From assembly GCF_000975055.1 (NCBI RefSeq), contig NZ_BBRB01000005.1, positions 124,001-188,000 of the forward strand: a stretch of 64,000 nt of DNA. The letters are read 5' to 3'. The notes beneath the pieces were generated by a model that worked only from the letters and a program-made list of their open reading frames with translations, had not been told where the DNA came from and did no database searches. Below are positions 1 through 10,528 of this stretch, piece by piece. The DNA comes from Demequina sediminicola. GTDB taxonomy: Bacteria > Actinomycetota > Actinomycetes > Actinomycetales > Demequinaceae. Each line of letters begins with the position of its first letter. Positions within the stretch are counted from its first letter, which is position 1. A program made the position numbers and the translations under genes.

Positions 1-1
1 A

Positions 2-1978
2 GGCACCGCCATCTCGCTAGCACCCGCCGCGTACCTGCTCTTCCAGAATGTGATGCGGCACGATCCTTCAGACTCCTCGTGGCTTGGCCGCGACCGCTTT
101 GTCCTCTCAGCGGGACACTCCTCGTTGACGTTGTACCTTCAGCTCTTCGCCTCGGGTTACGACCTCAACCTTGACGACATCAAGGCGCTACGCACCTGGG
201 GCTCCCGTACTCCCGGTCACCCCGAGTATGGCCACACCGATGGCGTAGAGACCACCACCGGCCCTCTGGGCCAGGGCGTCGCCACAGCAGTAGGTATGGC
301 AATGGCAGCCCGCCGTGAGCGTGGACTTCTCGACCCCGAGGCCGCCGCTGGCGCAAGCCCGTTTGACCACCACATCTACGTGATTGCATCCGACGGTGAC
401 CTCCAAGAGGGAGTCGCGTCCGAGGCCTCCTCACTGGCCGGCACCCAAGAACTGGGCAACCTCATCGTGATCTGGGATGACAACAACATCTCTATCGAAG
501 ATGACACCGATGTGGCGTTCACCGAGGACGTCGTTGCACGCTACGCGGCTTATGGCTGGGACACGCACCACGTCAACTGGAAGAAGGAAGGCCAGGAGTA
601 CGTCGAAGACATCGAAGAGCTGGCCGGAGCCCTTGCCGCGGCGAAGGCAGAAACCTCCAAGCCATCCTTCATTGCATTGAGCACTATCATCGGTTGGCCC
701 TCGCCCACCAAGCAGGACACCGGCGGCATTCACGGATCGAAGCTCGGCGGTGACGAACTTGTCGCGCTAAAGGAGCACCTGGGATTCGACCCCAACAAGT
801 CGTTTGACATCGAGCCCGAGATCCTTGAGCACGTGCTTCAGGCGCGCACTCGGGGTCAGCAGGCCCACTCCGAGTGGAACGCCGAGTTCGCCCGCTGGAC
901 GGCAGAAAACCCGGAACGGGCAGCACTACTTGAGCGCCTCCAGAACCGTGAACTGCCCGAGGGCTGGGAGTCGTCACTTCCCGTGTTCGACGCAGGATCG
1001 TCGCTGGCGACGCGCGCCGCTTCTGGCGAGGTGCTCTCTGCCCTGGCAGACGCCCTCCCTGAGCTGTGGGGCGGATCCGCTGACCTCGCAGGTTCGAACA
1101 ACACCACGATGAAGGGTGAGCCTTCGTTCCTGCCGGCACGCCGTTCCACGGAGAAGTTTGCGGGCGACATCTACGGCCGCACGCTGCACTTCGGTATTCG
1201 TGAGCACGCCATGGGCGCGATCTTGAACGGCATCACGCTGCACGGTCTTACCCGCCCCTACGGCGGCACGTTCCTGCAGTTCTCCGACTACATGCGCCCT
1301 GCCGTACGCCTCGCCGCGCTCATGCAGGTCCCCTCGACGTTTGTGTGGACACACGACTCGATCGGGCTCGGTGAGGACGGTCCAACCCACCAGCCCATCG
1401 AGCACCTCGCTGCCCTCCGCGCGATTCCGGGTCTAGCAGTGGTGCGCCCTGCCGACGCCAACGAGACCTCGTATGCCTGGCGCGGAATCATCGAACGTAC
1501 TGACGGTCCCGCCGGCATTATTCTGACCCGCCAGGGCGTGCCAACGGTGGATCGTGAGACCTACGGTGCAGCGGAAGGTGTCCTCAAAGGGGCTTACGTC
1601 CTCGCGGACACCGAAGGCACCCCAGATGTGGTGCTCATCGGTACTGGCTCAGAAGTTCAGCACGCCCTCGGCGCACGCGACTTGCTCGCCGAGGACGGCA
1701 TCAAGGCTCGCGTTGTTTCCATGCCGTGCCGCGAATGGTTCGACGCTCAGGACGAGGACTACCGCGCATCGGTGATTCCCACAGAAATCAAGGCACGCGT
1801 CGTAGTCGAAGCCGGCATCGCTCAGCCATGGCACGACATTGCGGGCGACAACGGCCGCATCGTCTCCATCGAGCACTATGGAGCATCGGCCGATGCTGAC
1901 CTACTTTTCAAGGAGTACGGCTTTACGGCCGCCAACGTCGCCGCAAAGGCACACGAATCACTCGACGCAACCCGGTAA
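2..1978 (+). CDS. tkt: Transketolase, 5' end cut by the window edge
   Basis: Transketolase moves two-carbon units between sugar phosphates in the non-oxidative pentose phosphate pathway, using thiamine diphosphate. The reading frame is open from base 2, beginning GTAISLAPAAYLLFQ, a conserved transketolase N-terminal stretch. The GTG at 50 is therefore internal, and roughly 40 residues lie off the window. The 658 visible residues include the SAGHSS motif, the thiamine diphosphate signature SDGDLQEG followed by DDNNISIEDD, and the HDSIGLGEDGPTHQPIEHL motif of the pyrimidine domain. The C-terminal domain is complete. zwf follows after 37 bp in the same direction, so the two are probably co-transcribed. 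Confidence 0.97.
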   Translation, partial: GTAISLAPAAYLLFQNVMRHDPSDSSWLGRDRFVLSAGHSSLTLYLQLFASGYDLNLDDIKALRTWGSRTPGHPEYGHTDGVETTTGPLGQGVATAVGMAMAARRERGLLDPEAAAGASPFDHHIYVIASDGDLQEGVASEASSLAGTQELGNLIVIWDDNNISIEDDTDVAFTEDVVARYAAYGWDTHHVNWKKEGQEYVEDIEELAGALAAAKAETSKPSFIALSTIIGWPSPTKQDTGGIHGSKLGGDELVALKEHLGFDPNKSFDIEPEILEHVLQARTRGQQAHSEWNAEFARWTAENPERAALLERLQNRELPEGWESSLPVFDAGSSLATRAASGEVLSALADALPELWGGSADLAGSNNTTMKGEPSFLPARRSTEKFAGDIYGRTLHFGIREHAMGAILNGITLHGLTRPYGGTFLQFSDYMRPAVRLAALMQVPSTFVWTHDSIGLGEDGPTHQPIEHLAALRAIPGLAVVRPADANETSYAWRGIIERTDGPAGIILTRQGVPTVDRETYGAAEGVLKGAYVLADTEGTPDVVLIGTGSEVQHALGARDLLAEDGIKARVVSMPCREWFDAQDEDYRASVIPTEIKARVVVEAGIAQPWHDIAGDNGRIVSIEHYGASADADLLFKEYGFTAANVAAKAHESLDATR

Positions 1979-2015
1979 CACGGGTTCGCCCACTGATCGA
2001 CGGAAGGTAAGCCCC

Positions 2016-3533
2016 GTGGCCAACCCCTTGCGCGACCCCCGTGACCGCCGACTTCCCCGCATCGCAGGTTCCTGCGGCTTGGTGATGTTCGGCGTCACGG
2101 GTGACCTCGCACGTAAGAAGCTCATGCCAGCTGTGTACGACCTCGCAAATCGTGGTCTCCTCCCGCCCGCGTTCGCCCTGACCGGGTTCGCGCGACGGGA
2201 CTGGGGACGCAGCGACTTTGAGAACGTCGTCTACGAATCGGTCAAGGAGCACGCACGGACCCCGTTTAGAGACGAGACCTGGGAGCAGCTTTCCGAGGGC
2301 ATCCGGTTTGTCCAAGGCACCTTCGATGACCCCGAGGCGTTTGTACGCCTACGAAAGACCGTCGAAGAGCTTGACGCGGAGCGCGGTACCGGCGGGAACC
2401 ACGCCTTCTACCTGTCGATTCCTCCCTCGGCGTTTCCCCAGGTCCTCACTCAACTGCGGGAATCGGGGCTCTCAGACTCCAACAACGACGCGTGGCGGCG
2501 CGTGGTCATTGAAAAGCCCTTTGGCCATGATCTCCAGACGGCCAACGAACTCAATGACGTGGTGTCAGAGGTTTTCCCGCCAGATTCGGTGTTCCGCATC
2601 GACCATTATCTGGGCAAGGAGACCGTCCAAAACCTGTTGGCGCTCCGCTTTGCGAACCAGCTCTTTGAGCCGATCTGGAACAGTCAGTACGTTGACCACG
2701 TGCAGATCACGATGGCGGAAGACATCGGGATCGAATCCCGGGCTGGCTACTACGACGGCATCGGCCAGGCACGCGACGTCATTCAGAATCACCTGCTCCA
2801 GCTCTTTGCCTTGACTGCGATGGAAGAGCCCGCTGATTTTGGGGCCAACAACCTTCGCGACGAGAAGGAAAAGGTGCTGCGGGCAGCCAAATTGCCCGCA
2901 GACCTCGACTCCAACACTGCTCGAGGCCAGTACGCCGCAGGCTGGCGTGGTGGCGAGCAGGTCGGTGGATACTTCGACGAAGACGGGATTCCGTCGGACT
3001 CCACGACCGAGACCTATGCCGCGCTGCGTCTCGACCTTCCCAACCGCCGCTGGGCGGGGGCGCCGTTCTACCTGCGAGCAGGCAAGCGTCTTGGCCGCCG
3101 AGTTACTGAGATCGCGCTCGTATTCAAGAAGGCGCCGTCACCCTACTTCCAAGAGGTAGAAGGCGCCGACGTCGGCAACAACGCGCTAGTCATCCGTGTC
3201 CAGCCCGATGAAGGCGTCACGCTGCGCTTTGGCTCAAAGGTTCCGGGCTCGCAGATGGAAGTGCGCGATGTGACGATGGACTTCGGTTACGGAAACGCGT
3301 TTACGGAATCATCGCCCGAGGCCTACGAGCGGCTGATTCTCGATGTGCTCCTCGGTGACCCTCCCCTGTTCCCCCGACATGAAGAGGTTGCTCAGTCGTG
3401 GAAGCTCCTTGACCCTGTGATTAACCACTGGAGCACCCAGGGTCAACCCGAGGCATACCGCTCGGGCACCTGGGGACCACCGAGCGCTGATCGCATGATG
3501 AGTAAAGACGGACGTGCCTGGAGGCGCCCATGA
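2016..3533 (+). CDS. zwf: Glucose-6-phosphate 1-dehydrogenase
   Basis: Oxidises glucose 6-phosphate to 6-phosphogluconolactone with NADP, the entry step of the oxidative pentose phosphate pathway. The N-terminal Rossmann motif MFGVTGDLARKKL and the active-site motif RIDHYLGKETVQNL are both present. I chose the GTG at 2016, which has GGAAGG at 2002-2007. The open frame extends upstream to 1839, but that part lies inside tkt and is not conserved. The product is 505 aa, normal for the family. Its stop overlaps the opcA start as ATGA, so zwf, opcA and pgl look translationally coupled. Confidence 0.97.
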   Translation: MANPLRDPRDRRLPRIAGSCGLVMFGVTGDLARKKLMPAVYDLANRGLLPPAFALTGFARRDWGRSDFENVVYESVKEHARTPFRDETWEQLSEGIRFVQGTFDDPEAFVRLRKTVEELDAERGTGGNHAFYLSIPPSAFPQVLTQLRESGLSDSNNDAWRRVVIEKPFGHDLQTANELNDVVSEVFPPDSVFRIDHYLGKETVQNLLALRFANQLFEPIWNSQYVDHVQITMAEDIGIESRAGYYDGIGQARDVIQNHLLQLFALTAMEEPADFGANNLRDEKEKVLRAAKLPADLDSNTARGQYAAGWRGGEQVGGYFDEDGIPSDSTTETYAALRLDLPNRRWAGAPFYLRAGKRLGRRVTEIALVFKKAPSPYFQEVEGADVGNNALVIRVQPDEGVTLRFGSKVPGSQMEVRDVTMDFGYGNAFTESSPEAYERLILDVLLGDPPLFPRHEEVAQSWKLLDPVINHWSTQGQPEAYRSGTWGPPSADRMMSKDGRAWRRP

Positions 3534-4459
3534 TCATCGACTTGCCCCAGACCACCACGTCACAGATCAACAAGCGACTCGTACAGGCTCGCAAGGACTT
3601 TGGGGTCGTCACCCTCGGACGCGTGATGACCCTCGTCATCGACGCCACCGACGCCAACGTCGAAGACGCCATTGATACTGCCAATGTCGCATCCCGGGAG
3701 CACCCGTGCCGCATCATCGTGGTCGCACCGCATGAAGGTGATGACGACTGCTTGCACGCTGAACTGCGCGTCGGTGGTGACGCTGGTGCCTCTGAGGTCG
3801 TCGTACTCCGCCCCTCGCGAGTCCAAGCGGAGCACGGGGATACGCTCGTCATGCCGCTCCTTCTCCCAGATGTGCCTATCGTTGCCTGGTGGCCCGGCAA
3901 CGTCCCCGCGGACGCGGCTTCGACCGGCATTGGCCGGATGGCCTCGCGACGGATCACGGACTCCAAAGAAGACCCAGATCCCAACACCACGCTGACCACG
4001 CTGGGGCGTCACTACCAGCCAGGCGACACCGACCTCGCGTGGACTCGTGTGACCCGATGGCGCGCCTTGCTCGCCTCCGCACTCGAGCAGGTCGCAGACC
4101 AAAATGTACTGAAGGCGCGTCTTCACGGAGACACCGGCAGCCCGTCAATCTTGCTGCTTGGAGCCTGGCTCCAGCGCGCGCTCGGCTGCGAGTTCGAAGC
4201 GACGTACGACAAGGACGCCACCGGACTGCTCTCTATCGTGCTTGAGACGCCTTCGGGTGAGATCTCGATCGCACGGCCGGATGCACTCAACGCGGTGCTG
4301 TCGCAGCCTGGCCAGCCTGACCACATCATTGCGCTGCCTCCCCGGTCACTGGGAGATTGCCTCGCGGAAGAACTTCGCCGGCTCGACGACGATCCGATCT
4401 ATGGAGAAGCACTGTTGCAACTGCTTGCCATCAATGACGGTAAGGAGTGCGCTTCATGA
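3530..4459 (+). CDS. opcA: OpcA, glucose-6-phosphate dehydrogenase assembly protein
   Basis: OpcA is an accessory protein of glucose-6-phosphate dehydrogenase found in cyanobacteria and actinobacteria, where it supports assembly or activity of the enzyme. The 309-aa product shows the family stretches VARxxxHPCRIIVVAP and LLLPDVPIVAWWPG. It lies between zwf and pgl with ATGA overlaps at both ends, the standard actinobacterial arrangement, which strongly supports the assignment. No signal peptide or membrane segment is visible, so it should be cytosolic. Confidence 0.95.
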   Translation: MIIDLPQTTTSQINKRLVQARKDFGVVTLGRVMTLVIDATDANVEDAIDTANVASREHPCRIIVVAPHEGDDDCLHAELRVGGDAGASEVVVLRPSRVQAEHGDTLVMPLLLPDVPIVAWWPGNVPADAASTGIGRMASRRITDSKEDPDPNTTLTTLGRHYQPGDTDLAWTRVTRWRALLASALEQVADQNVLKARLHGDTGSPSILLLGAWLQRALGCEFEATYDKDATGLLSIVLETPSGEISIARPDALNAVLSQPGQPDHIIALPPRSLGDCLAEELRRLDDDPIYGEALLQLLAINDGKECAS

Positions 4460-5166
4460 GGAACGTCGTCGTTTACGCAGACGCGGACGCCGTTGCGCAG
4501 TCCACAGCCGCACGCATGTTGATAGCAATCGGCGACGCGGTTGCTCTTCGTGGTCGCGCCGATGTCGTCCTCACCGGTGGAACGGTGGGCATCGGCACTC
4601 TTGTTGCCGCGTCCGCGTCTCCGCTCACCGCCATGATCGACTGGACGTCGGTTCACCTTTGGTGGGGTGACGAACGCTTTGTTGCCCGTGGTGATGACGA
4701 GCGCAACGAGGGACAGGCACAAGAGGCCCTTGTGAGGAATCTCCCGATCCCAGAAGACAATATTCATCGGATGGGTTCCAGCGATGAGTACCCCTCAGCC
4801 GAAGACGCGGCCGCCGCATACGCCGAGGAAATTCTGGCGGCGGGCTCCCCACGCTGGGATGTGCTGCTCCTCGGACTGGGCCCGGATGCACACGTCGCGT
4901 CGCTCTTTCCCGGCCACCCGGTGTTCGAGTCCTCGGATGCTGAGACGCACGCAGTGCACGACTCCCCTAAGCCTCCCCCCACTCGCGTGAGCCTCGGCCT
5001 TCCGAGTATCAACCGTGCCCGCGAGGTCTGGGTCGTTGCGGCTGGCTCCGGAAAGGCCGATGCGGTGGCTGATTCGCTCCGTCGCTCAGGCGTCCCCGGC
5101 GGCGCAGTCGACGGCACCGAGAGAACCCTGTGGCTCCTCGATGCCGCCGCTGCTACACATCTCTAA
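4456..5166 (+). CDS. pgl: 6-phosphogluconolactonase (DevB/Pgl family)
   Basis: Hydrolyses 6-phosphogluconolactone to 6-phosphogluconate directly downstream of the Zwf reaction. The 236-aa product has WWGDERFV and LGLGPDAHVASLFPGHP, the two hallmark motifs of the DevB-type lactonase fold. I chose the ATG at 4456, which overlaps the opcA stop as ATGA and has AAGGAG at 4442-4447. A GTG nine bases upstream would place that site too close. The gene is last in the tkt-zwf-opcA-pgl string and converges with the next minus-strand gene, only 10 bp away. Confidence 0.94.
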   Translation: MRNVVVYADADAVAQSTAARMLIAIGDAVALRGRADVVLTGGTVGIGTLVAASASPLTAMIDWTSVHLWWGDERFVARGDDERNEGQAQEALVRNLPIPEDNIHRMGSSDEYPSAEDAAAAYAEEILAAGSPRWDVLLLGLGPDAHVASLFPGHPVFESSDAETHAVHDSPKPPPTRVSLGLPSINRAREVWVVAAGSGKADAVADSLRRSGVPGGAVDGTERTLWLLDAAAATHL

Positions 5167-5176
5167 GCCACCGAAC

Positions 5177-5404
5177 TCAGGCCAATTTCGCCTTCACTGA
5201 CTCCACAATCTGTGTGATGTCAAAATCGTCTGGCTTGCTATAGATCTGCACACCGTCTGCACGGATCGCGAAGACTCCGCTGTCCCCCGTCACCAGGCTG
5301 ACTGCCTCAAGCTGGCCTCCAAAGGTAGACAGCAGAGTCCGCTGTGCATCGATGGCTCGGTCGAGGTACCCGCAAGGAACACAGTATTCGATATCAATCT
5401 TCAT
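5177..5404 (-). CDS. Small SelW/SelT-like (Rdx family) CxxC redox protein
   Basis: The 75-aa protein has an early beta strand leading into CVPCGY, with the two cysteines at residues 8 and 11. It then shows a helix and a GxFxIxxDGxxIYSK-type strand pair. That is the thioredoxin-like Rdx fold of selenoprotein W, T and H relatives, here with cysteine in place of selenocysteine. A thiol redox role is expected from the family, but the substrate is unknown. It converges with pgl and sits 192 bp downstream of rbpA. Confidence 0.8.
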   Translation of the reverse strand: MKIDIEYCVPCGYLDRAIDAQRTLLSTFGGQLEAVSLVTGDSGVFAIRADGVQIYSKPDDFDITQIVESVKAKLA

Positions 5405-5528
5405 TGATCCTCCTGAAGTCGTGAATGGCGTCTCTAGGCGACCACTCCATCTTCGCAGAGTCAGCGGAGGAAGCGGTGCAGCGCACCACCGCCTGAGGCA
5501 ATGCCATCGCCACCCCTGTCAAACGACT

Positions 5529-5565
5529 GCAGCCCGTCGCACCGGAATTCGGGGAGACGGGCTGC
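5529..5565 (-). terminator. Hairpin downstream of rbpA, possible terminator
   Basis: The arms GCAGCCCGTC (5529-5538) and GACGGGCTGC (5556-5565) are perfect 10-bp complements around a 17-base loop. It lies 31 bp beyond the rbpA stop. Read on the minus strand it is followed only by a weak T-containing stretch, so intrinsic termination is plausible but not certain. Confidence 0.4.
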
Positions 5566-5596
5566 GATCAACGCACAGCGTACGTTGCCAAGCAAA

Positions 5597-5968
5597 CTAT
5601 TCGGCCGTAGCAACCGTTCCGCGTCGTGCGCGAAGCTCAGTGAGCGCTTCCTTCAACAGGAGTTCGCCCTCTTCTTCAGAACGACGCTCCTTCACATACG
5701 CGAGGTGAGTCTTGTAAGGCTCATTGCGCAGCGGCTCTGGCGGGTTCTGTGGGTCAAGACCTGCCGGGAGCCCACACTTCGGGCAGTCCCACTCAACCGG
5801 GATATCGGCCGAGTCAGCGTCATCTGGAACAGCGAATTGCGTGGTGGTGACGTGACCACGCGCACAGTAGTACTGAACAATCTGTCGTGGCGCAGATTCG
5901 CCACGTTCTGCTTCACCCATGGGTCCCGCGCCTACGCGCGAGCCCCGAATGGCATTGCCGCCAGCCAT
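5597..5968 (-). CDS. rbpA: RNA polymerase-binding protein RbpA
   Basis: RbpA is an actinobacterial transcription factor that binds RNA polymerase and group I/II sigma factors and stabilises the open promoter complex. The 123-aa protein has the N-terminal GGNAIRGSRVG segment and a zinc-site set seen as YYCARGH followed by CPKCG. A basic linker and the C-terminal sigma-interaction domain (KTHLAYVKERRS and following) come next. Its start lies 18 bp after the secG stop, so it may share the gap-pgk-tpiA-secG transcript. Confidence 0.96.
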   Translation of the reverse strand: MAGGNAIRGSRVGAGPMGEAERGESAPRQIVQYYCARGHVTTTQFAVPDDADSADIPVEWDCPKCGLPAGLDPQNPPEPLRNEPYKTHLAYVKERRSEEEGELLLKEALTELRARRGTVATAE

Positions 5969-5986
5969 GATCCCCTCCGACCGTGA

Positions 5987-6232
5987 TTAAAGTGCGAAAC
6001 GTGTAATGAGGCCCAACAACACGATGGTGGCAACCCACACAGTGGAAACAATCCACGTGATTCGTGTGAGGTTACGCTCTCCCACCGCGGAGGATTGAAC
6101 ACCGGAGGCGAAACCGCCGCCAAACATGTCAGTGATACCACCGCCACGTCCTCGGTGGACGAGCACCAGTCCAATGATGATGAAGCTCGTGAGTACGAGT
6201 AGCACCCACAGTGCAATCTCCAGAATCTCCAC
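5987..6232 (-). CDS. secG: Preprotein translocase subunit SecG
   Basis: Accessory membrane subunit of the SecYEG protein-export channel. The 81-aa protein has two transmembrane helices (about residues 5-25 and 55-77) joined by a glycine-rich loop with RGRGGGITDMFGGG, the SecG signature. It follows tpiA by 82 bp in the usual actinobacterial gap-pgk-tpiA-secG order. Confidence 0.95.
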   Translation of the reverse strand: MEILEIALWVLLVLTSFIIIGLVLVHRGRGGGITDMFGGGFASGVQSSAVGERNLTRITWIVSTVWVATIVLLGLITRFAL

Positions 6233-6314
6233 AGTTCTCCTCAGATACGTCTAGGACGGACACCAGGATACGCGACGTTTGCGTTCCTGATGCCCGCCCT
6301 GTGAACGATCGTCG

Positions 6315-7106
6315 TTATGCGCCTACCTGGTGCGAGCGGAAACGAGCAATCTTGGAGAACTCCTCGGGATCGAGACTTGCGCCACCGACGAGGCCACCAT
6401 CGACATCAGGCTGGGCCATGAGCTGCGCGATCGAGCCCGACTTGACGGAGCCGCCATAGAGCACACGCACGCCATCGGCGAGCTCGGCGTCGTACAGTTC
6501 CGCCAAGCGTCCACGGATGGCTGCACACACTTCCTGTGCATCTTCGGGAGTTGCGACTTCGCCCGTGCCAATTGCCCATACGGGCTCATAGGCGATGACG
6601 ACATCCTTTGCCTTCTCCGCGGGCAATCCTGCAAGTGCTCCGTCGACCTGAGCAAGCGTGTATTCCACTTGCTTGCCTTCCTTGCGGATGTCGAGGCCCT
6701 CGCCAACGCAAACGATCGGCACGATGCCGTTGTCAAACGCCGCCTGGGTCTTGGCGGCAACGATCTCGTCACCCTCGTTGTGGTACTCACGACGCTCAGA
6801 GTGGCCCACTGCGACATAGTCGCAACCGAGCTTGGCGAGCTGCGATCCCGAGACTTCACCAGTGTAGGCACCGGAAGCGTGCTGCGAGATGTCCTGAGCG
6901 CCATACTTCAGTTCAAGCTGATCTGCATCAACCAGCGTCTGCACGGATCGAATGGAGGTGAAGGAAGCGAGTACCGCAACCTCAACGTCCTCGAAGTCGT
7001 GCTTCGCGTCCTGAAGGAGCCAAGCGAGCTTCTGAACCGTGTGCGTTGCCTCGAGGTGATCGAGGTTCAACTTCCAGTTGCCAGCAATAAGTGGGGTACG
7101 TGCCAT
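6315..7106 (-). CDS. tpiA: Triosephosphate isomerase
   Basis: Interconverts dihydroxyacetone phosphate and glyceraldehyde 3-phosphate. The 263-aa TIM barrel begins [14 protein letters not shown] with the substrate lysine. It contains VAVGHSERR with the electrophilic histidine, [11 protein letters not shown] with the catalytic glutamate and loop 6, and [10 protein letters not shown] for phosphate binding. The start is 3 bp after the pgk stop, indicating coupled translation. Its substrate is also used by the methylglyoxal synthase encoded at 35597. Confidence 0.98.
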   Translation of the reverse strand: MARTPLIAGNWKLNLDHLEATHTVQKLAWLLQDAKHDFEDVEVAVLASFTSIRSVQTLVDADQLELKYGAQDISQHASGAYTGEVSGSQLAKLGCDYVAVGHSERREYHNEGDEIVAAKTQAAFDNGIVPIVCVGEGLDIRKEGKQVEYTLAQVDGALAGLPAEKAKDVVIAYEPVWAIGTGEVATPEDAQEVCAAIRGRLAELYDAELADGVRVLYGGSVKSGSIAQLMAQPDVDGGLVGGASLDPEEFSKIARFRSHQVGA

Positions 7107-7109
7107 GGT

Positions 7110-8300
7110 TTAGTCCTCCAACACGGCGAGGCCGGGGAGGACCTTGCCTTCAAGAAGTTCGAGCGACGCGCCGCCGCCCGTTGAAATGTGGCTGAAGCCG
7201 GCCTCGTCGTAGCCAAGTCGGCGCACGGCAGCAGCGGAGTCGCCACCGCCGACAACGGAGAAGCCATCAGCATTGATCATGGCCTCGGCGACGGCACGTG
7301 TGCCGCCCTCGAAGGCCTCGAACTCGAACACGCCCATGGGGCCGTTCCAGACGATCGTCTTGGCATCCGCGATCTTCGACGCGAACAGCTCCGCCGAAGC
7401 GGGGCCAATGTCGAGGCCCATCCAGCCGTCCTCAATCGCGTCGGCTGCCACAGTCTTGTGCTCAGCATCCGCCGCAAACTTATCTGCGACTTCGATGTCC
7501 GTGGGGAGCACAATCTCGACACCGTTCGCCGTGGCAGTCTCCAGGTATCCCTTAACGGTCTCAACCTGGTCCTCTTCGAGGAGTGACGAGCCAACGTCGT
7601 AGCCCTGTGCCTTCAGGAAGGTGAAGACCATGCCGCCGCCAATCAGCAGCCGGTCGGCCTTGGTCAGCAGGTTTCCAATGACGCCGAGCTTGTCAGAGAC
7701 CTTGGATCCACCGAGAACAACCGCATAGGGGCGTTCAGGGTTCGTGGTCGCGCGTGAGAGCGACTCCACTTCGTTCTGAACGAGCGCACCAGCGGCGGCC
7801 GGAAGGATCTGCGCGACATCGTAGACAGAGGCCTGCTTGCGGTGCACCACACCAAAGCCATCAGACACGAAGACGTCGGCAAAGCTCGCGAGCTGTTGTG
7901 CCAACTCCGCGCGCTCTTCATCGACCTTGGACGTCTCGCGCTTGTCGAAACGCACGTTCTCGAGCATGGCGACCTGGCCGGACTCGAGAGCGTCCACGGT
8001 GGACTTCGCGGACTCACCGACGAGGTCTGCCGCGAGCGTTACGGGCTGGCCGAGGACTTCGGAGAGACGGGCTGCAGCAGGCGCAAGCGAATACTCTGGC
8101 TTGGGCTCGCCACCGGGCCGTCCGAGGTGAGCAGTCACGATCACCGCTGCACCGGCATCCAGCAGCTTCTTGACGGTCGGCACAGACGCACGGACACGTC
8201 CGTCGTCGGTGATGGTTGTGCCGTCGAGTGGCACGTTGAGATCGGAGCGGACTAACACCTTCTTGCCGGTGAGGTCCCCGAGGCTATCGATGGTCTTCAT
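7110..8300 (-). CDS. pgk: Phosphoglycerate kinase
   Basis: Transfers the acyl phosphate of 1,3-bisphosphoglycerate to ADP. The 396-aa protein has the N-terminal [13 protein letters not shown] motif and the [10 protein letters not shown] substrate site. It also has the hinge motif [11 protein letters not shown], and [15 protein letters not shown] and [10 protein letters not shown] for nucleotide binding. The length is typical. It lies between gap and tpiA on the minus strand. Confidence 0.98.
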   Translation of the reverse strand: MKTIDSLGDLTGKKVLVRSDLNVPLDGTTITDDGRVRASVPTVKKLLDAGAAVIVTAHLGRPGGEPKPEYSLAPAAARLSEVLGQPVTLAADLVGESAKSTVDALESGQVAMLENVRFDKRETSKVDEERAELAQQLASFADVFVSDGFGVVHRKQASVYDVAQILPAAAGALVQNEVESLSRATTNPERPYAVVLGGSKVSDKLGVIGNLLTKADRLLIGGGMVFTFLKAQGYDVGSSLLEEDQVETVKGYLETATANGVEIVLPTDIEVADKFAADAEHKTVAADAIEDGWMGLDIGPASAELFASKIADAKTIVWNGPMGVFEFEAFEGGTRAVAEAMINADGFSVVGGGDSAAAVRRLGYDEAGFSHISTGGGASLELLEGKVLPGLAVLED

Positions 8301-8328
8301 GATGATTCCTCTCGCTTGTCACATGGCA

Positions 8329-8359
8329 ACGCCCGCACACGCATTGCGTGCGCGGGCGT
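8329..8359 (-). promoter_or_regulatory. Hairpin between gap and pgk
   Basis: ACGCCCGCACACGCA and TGCGTGCGCGGGCGT are complementary over 14 of 15 positions around a single central base, so the innermost pairs must open to form a loop. No T-run follows on the minus strand. A processing or attenuation hairpin setting the gap:pgk mRNA ratio is more likely than a full terminator. Confidence 0.45.
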
Positions 8360-8383
8360 CACCACGATCTGAATTCTTGAAAC

Positions 8384-9394
<1,011 letters not shown>

Positions 9395-9436
9395 CTAGCG
9401 CCGACCAATGCCGGCGCGGTTGTGTGTGGAATCAAC

Positions 9437-9454
9437 GCGCACGTCAACGTGCGC
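9437..9454. promoter_or_regulatory. Perfect inverted repeat upstream of gap
   Basis: GCGCACGT-CA-ACGTGCGC is a perfect 8-bp inverted repeat with a two-base centre. It lies 57-75 bp upstream of the gap start, in the only gene-free stretch before the glycolytic operon. It could be an operator for a dimeric regulator or a leader hairpin. No convincing promoter hexamers could be assigned beside it. Confidence 0.35.
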
Positions 9455-9540
9455 CGTGTGGCCTCGGGTCTTGCTTGAGGCACTAAACCCACCCTACACC
9501 GCCAAGCGCTTTCCGTCCGCGACATTGGTCCTAGTGGGCG

Positions 9541-10524
9541 TTAGCTCACATCGAGCGCATCAGGTGATATACCTGCCTCGGTGTCGGGGATGCCTTGGTC
9601 CATGGCTTGCTTGTCTGCCGTCGCGAGCAGCCGGCGAATGCGTCCTGCGATCGCGTCCTTCGTCAGTTGAGGCGAAGCCATCTTGCCGAGCTCTTCAAGC
9701 GACGCCTCACGGTGCTCGAGGCGTAGGAGCCCGGCCTCTTTGAGGTGTTCGGGAACGCCATCGCCCAGAATCTCAAAAGCTCGCTGGACTCGGGCGCTCG
9801 CTGCGACCGCCGCTTGTGCGCTACGGCGCAAGTTTGCATCATCAAAGTTCGCGAGACGGTTTGCCGTACCTCGGACTTCACGGCGCGTGCGCTTTTCTTC
9901 CCACTGCAGTACCGAATCATGTGCACCGAGGCGCGCAAGCAGTTGCGAGATCGCCTCGCCGTCACGAATCACCACCCGGTCAACTCCGCGCACCTCGCGT
10001 GACTTGGCGCTGATACCGAGTCTGCGCGCGGCGCCTACAAGTGCAAGAGCGGCCTCCGGCCCTGGTGAGGTGACCTCCAAGGCCGACGAACGGCCCGGCT
10101 CGGTCAACGAACCGTGAGCGAGGAATGCGCCTCGCCACGCTGCGACGGTATCGCCAATAGAGCCGCCAACAACCTGCGGCGGAAGGCCACGGACGGGCCG
10201 CCCACGATGATCAAGCAAACCAGTCTGGCGAGCGAGCGACTCGCCTTCCTTCACGACACGGACAACGTACCTGCTGCCCTTACGCAGTCCCCCCGCGGAG
10301 ACGACAATGACCTCACAGGTAAGGCCGTAGACCTCATGGATGTAGGCGCGAAGCCGGCGCGCGGCGACGCCGGTATCGAGCTCAGCCTCGATCACAATGC
10401 GGCCACTCACAATATGAAGTCCACCTGCGAACCTCAGCAGCGTAGCTACTTCAGCCTTTCGCGCCGAGGTCTTGTCTACTGGAACTCGCGCGAGTTCGTC
10501 CTTCACCTGTGCCGTCAAAGCCAT
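9541..10524 (-). CDS. whiA: Sporulation/division regulator WhiA
   Basis: WhiA is a DNA-binding regulator with an N-terminal LAGLIDADG-like domain and a C-terminal helix-turn-helix. It controls division genes in Streptomyces and is kept in non-sporulating Gram-positives. I use the ATG at 10524 ([14 protein letters not shown]), the conserved N-terminus. An in-frame extension to 10905 overlaps yvcK and is not conserved. The 327-aa protein ends with the helix-turn-helix segment [20 protein letters not shown]. The order rapZ-yvcK-whiA is the classic cluster. Confidence 0.96.
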   Translation of the reverse strand: MALTAQVKDELARVPVDKTSARKAEVATLLRFAGGLHIVSGRIVIEAELDTGVAARRLRAYIHEVYGLTCEVIVVSAGGLRKGSRYVVRVVKEGESLARQTGLLDHRGRPVRGLPPQVVGGSIGDTVAAWRGAFLAHGSLTEPGRSSALEVTSPGPEAALALVGAARRLGISAKSREVRGVDRVVIRDGEAISQLLARLGAHDSVLQWEEKRTRREVRGTANRLANFDDANLRRSAQAAVAASARVQRAFEILGDGVPEHLKEAGLLRLEHREASLEELGKMASPQLTKDAIAGRIRRLLATADKQAMDQGIPDTEAGISPDALDVS

Positions 10525-10528
10525 GGGC

